Made by a program: the position numbers and the translations under genes
Shown here: positions 63,919-64,000 of the stretch, piece after piece
How positions within the stretch are numbered: position 1 is the stretch's first letter
Layout: every line of letters starts with the position of its first letter
Notes under the pieces: generated by a model
Databases searched by the model: none
Seen by the model: only the letters and a program-made list of their open reading frames with translations
What the model was told of the DNA's origin: nothing
Origin: Mycobacterium gallinarum
GTDB taxonomy: Bacteria > Actinomycetota > Actinomycetes > Mycobacteriales > Mycobacteriaceae
NCBI RefSeq assembly: GCF_010726765.1
Contig: NZ_AP022601.1
Span: 4,402,001-4,466,000 of the forward strand
DNA length: 64,000 nt
Direction: 5' to 3'

Positions 63919-64000
63919 TTACCCGCCGAACAACAGGTACAGCCCGGTGAAGGTGTAGCCCACCATCACCAGCATCATCGCGAGCTGACCGGGTCAACTG
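63919..64000 (-). other. Window-edge fragment with a hydrophobic C-terminal-like reading
   Basis: On the minus strand a reading ending LVMVGYTFTGLYLLFGG then TAA (63919–63921) resembles the last helix of a membrane protein. But an in-frame TGA lies about 24 codons upstream of that stop, close to the window end. It may be a short or frameshifted gene end; too little is visible to call it. Confidence 0.25.

Overview
The window is high-GC actinobacterial DNA and almost certainly comes from a rapidly growing Mycobacterium (Mycolicibacterium). The evidence is the Rv0012–Rv0020c-like cell-envelope kinase cluster, PE/PPE genes, a whiB6-linked ESX-1 locus, F420-type enzymes and the treS–mak pair. The gene order (pknB cluster, then tRNA-Leu, then whiB6, then ESX-1) is the one I associate from memory with M. 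smegmatis-like species. No transposase, phage gene or CRISPR array was seen.

Layout. (1) 1–11357: a DUF881 protein, trpG/pabA, then the minus-strand operon fhaA, fhaB, pstP, rodA, pbpA, pknA, pknB (growth and division signalling; from fhaB onward all junctions are 4-bp overlaps), then tRNA-Leu(CAG). (2) 11374–25243: metabolic and regulatory genes. These include a TetR regulator facing a molybdopterin oxidoreductase, two F420/deazaflavin-type proteins, a ferritin-like protein with a textbook terminator, a PknH-like receptor kinase, a thioesterase, a GNAT, an MBL hydrolase, a pirin, an EVE protein, an OhrR-like MarR regulator and an acyl-CoA carboxylase beta subunit. (3) 25289–49778: whiB6 and a type VII secretion (ESX-1) locus. 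It holds espE/F/G/H, eccA1, eccB1, eccCa1, eccCb1, PE35, PPE68, esxB, esxA, espI and eccD1, followed by a lineage-variable tail of EspC-like, WXG-like, lipoprotein and proline-rich membrane genes with espK. eccE1, mycP1 and espB are not in the locus. (4) 50124–53853: a truncated paralogue of the Rv3863-like ESX-flanking protein, then treS–mak (trehalose to maltose to maltose-1-phosphate). (5) 54287–59775: a cluster of lipoproteins and sensors around a transmembrane Ser/Thr kinase whose extracytoplasmic half is a FecB/BtuF-type siderophore- or cobalamin-binding fold. (6) 59984–64000: an acidic protein, glgX, an enoyl-CoA hydratase and pncA.

How the parts work together. PknA/PknB/PstP form a phosphorylation switch read by the FHA proteins and act beside the peptidoglycan polymerase RodA/PbpA. 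The ESX-1 membrane ATPase complex (EccB/Ca/Cb/D) with the chaperones EspG and EccA exports the PE/PPE, Esx and Esp substrates, several of which carry a visible YxxxD signal. TreS and Mak feed the GlgE alpha-glucan pathway and GlgX debranches glucan. The most novel-looking features are the kinase–substrate-binding-protein fusion with its neighbours, the ESX-1 locus lacking eccE1/mycP1 and bounded by paralogous genes, a large RNA stem-loop directly after esxA, and a 20-bp inverted repeat whose arm recurs at the ESX-1 border.
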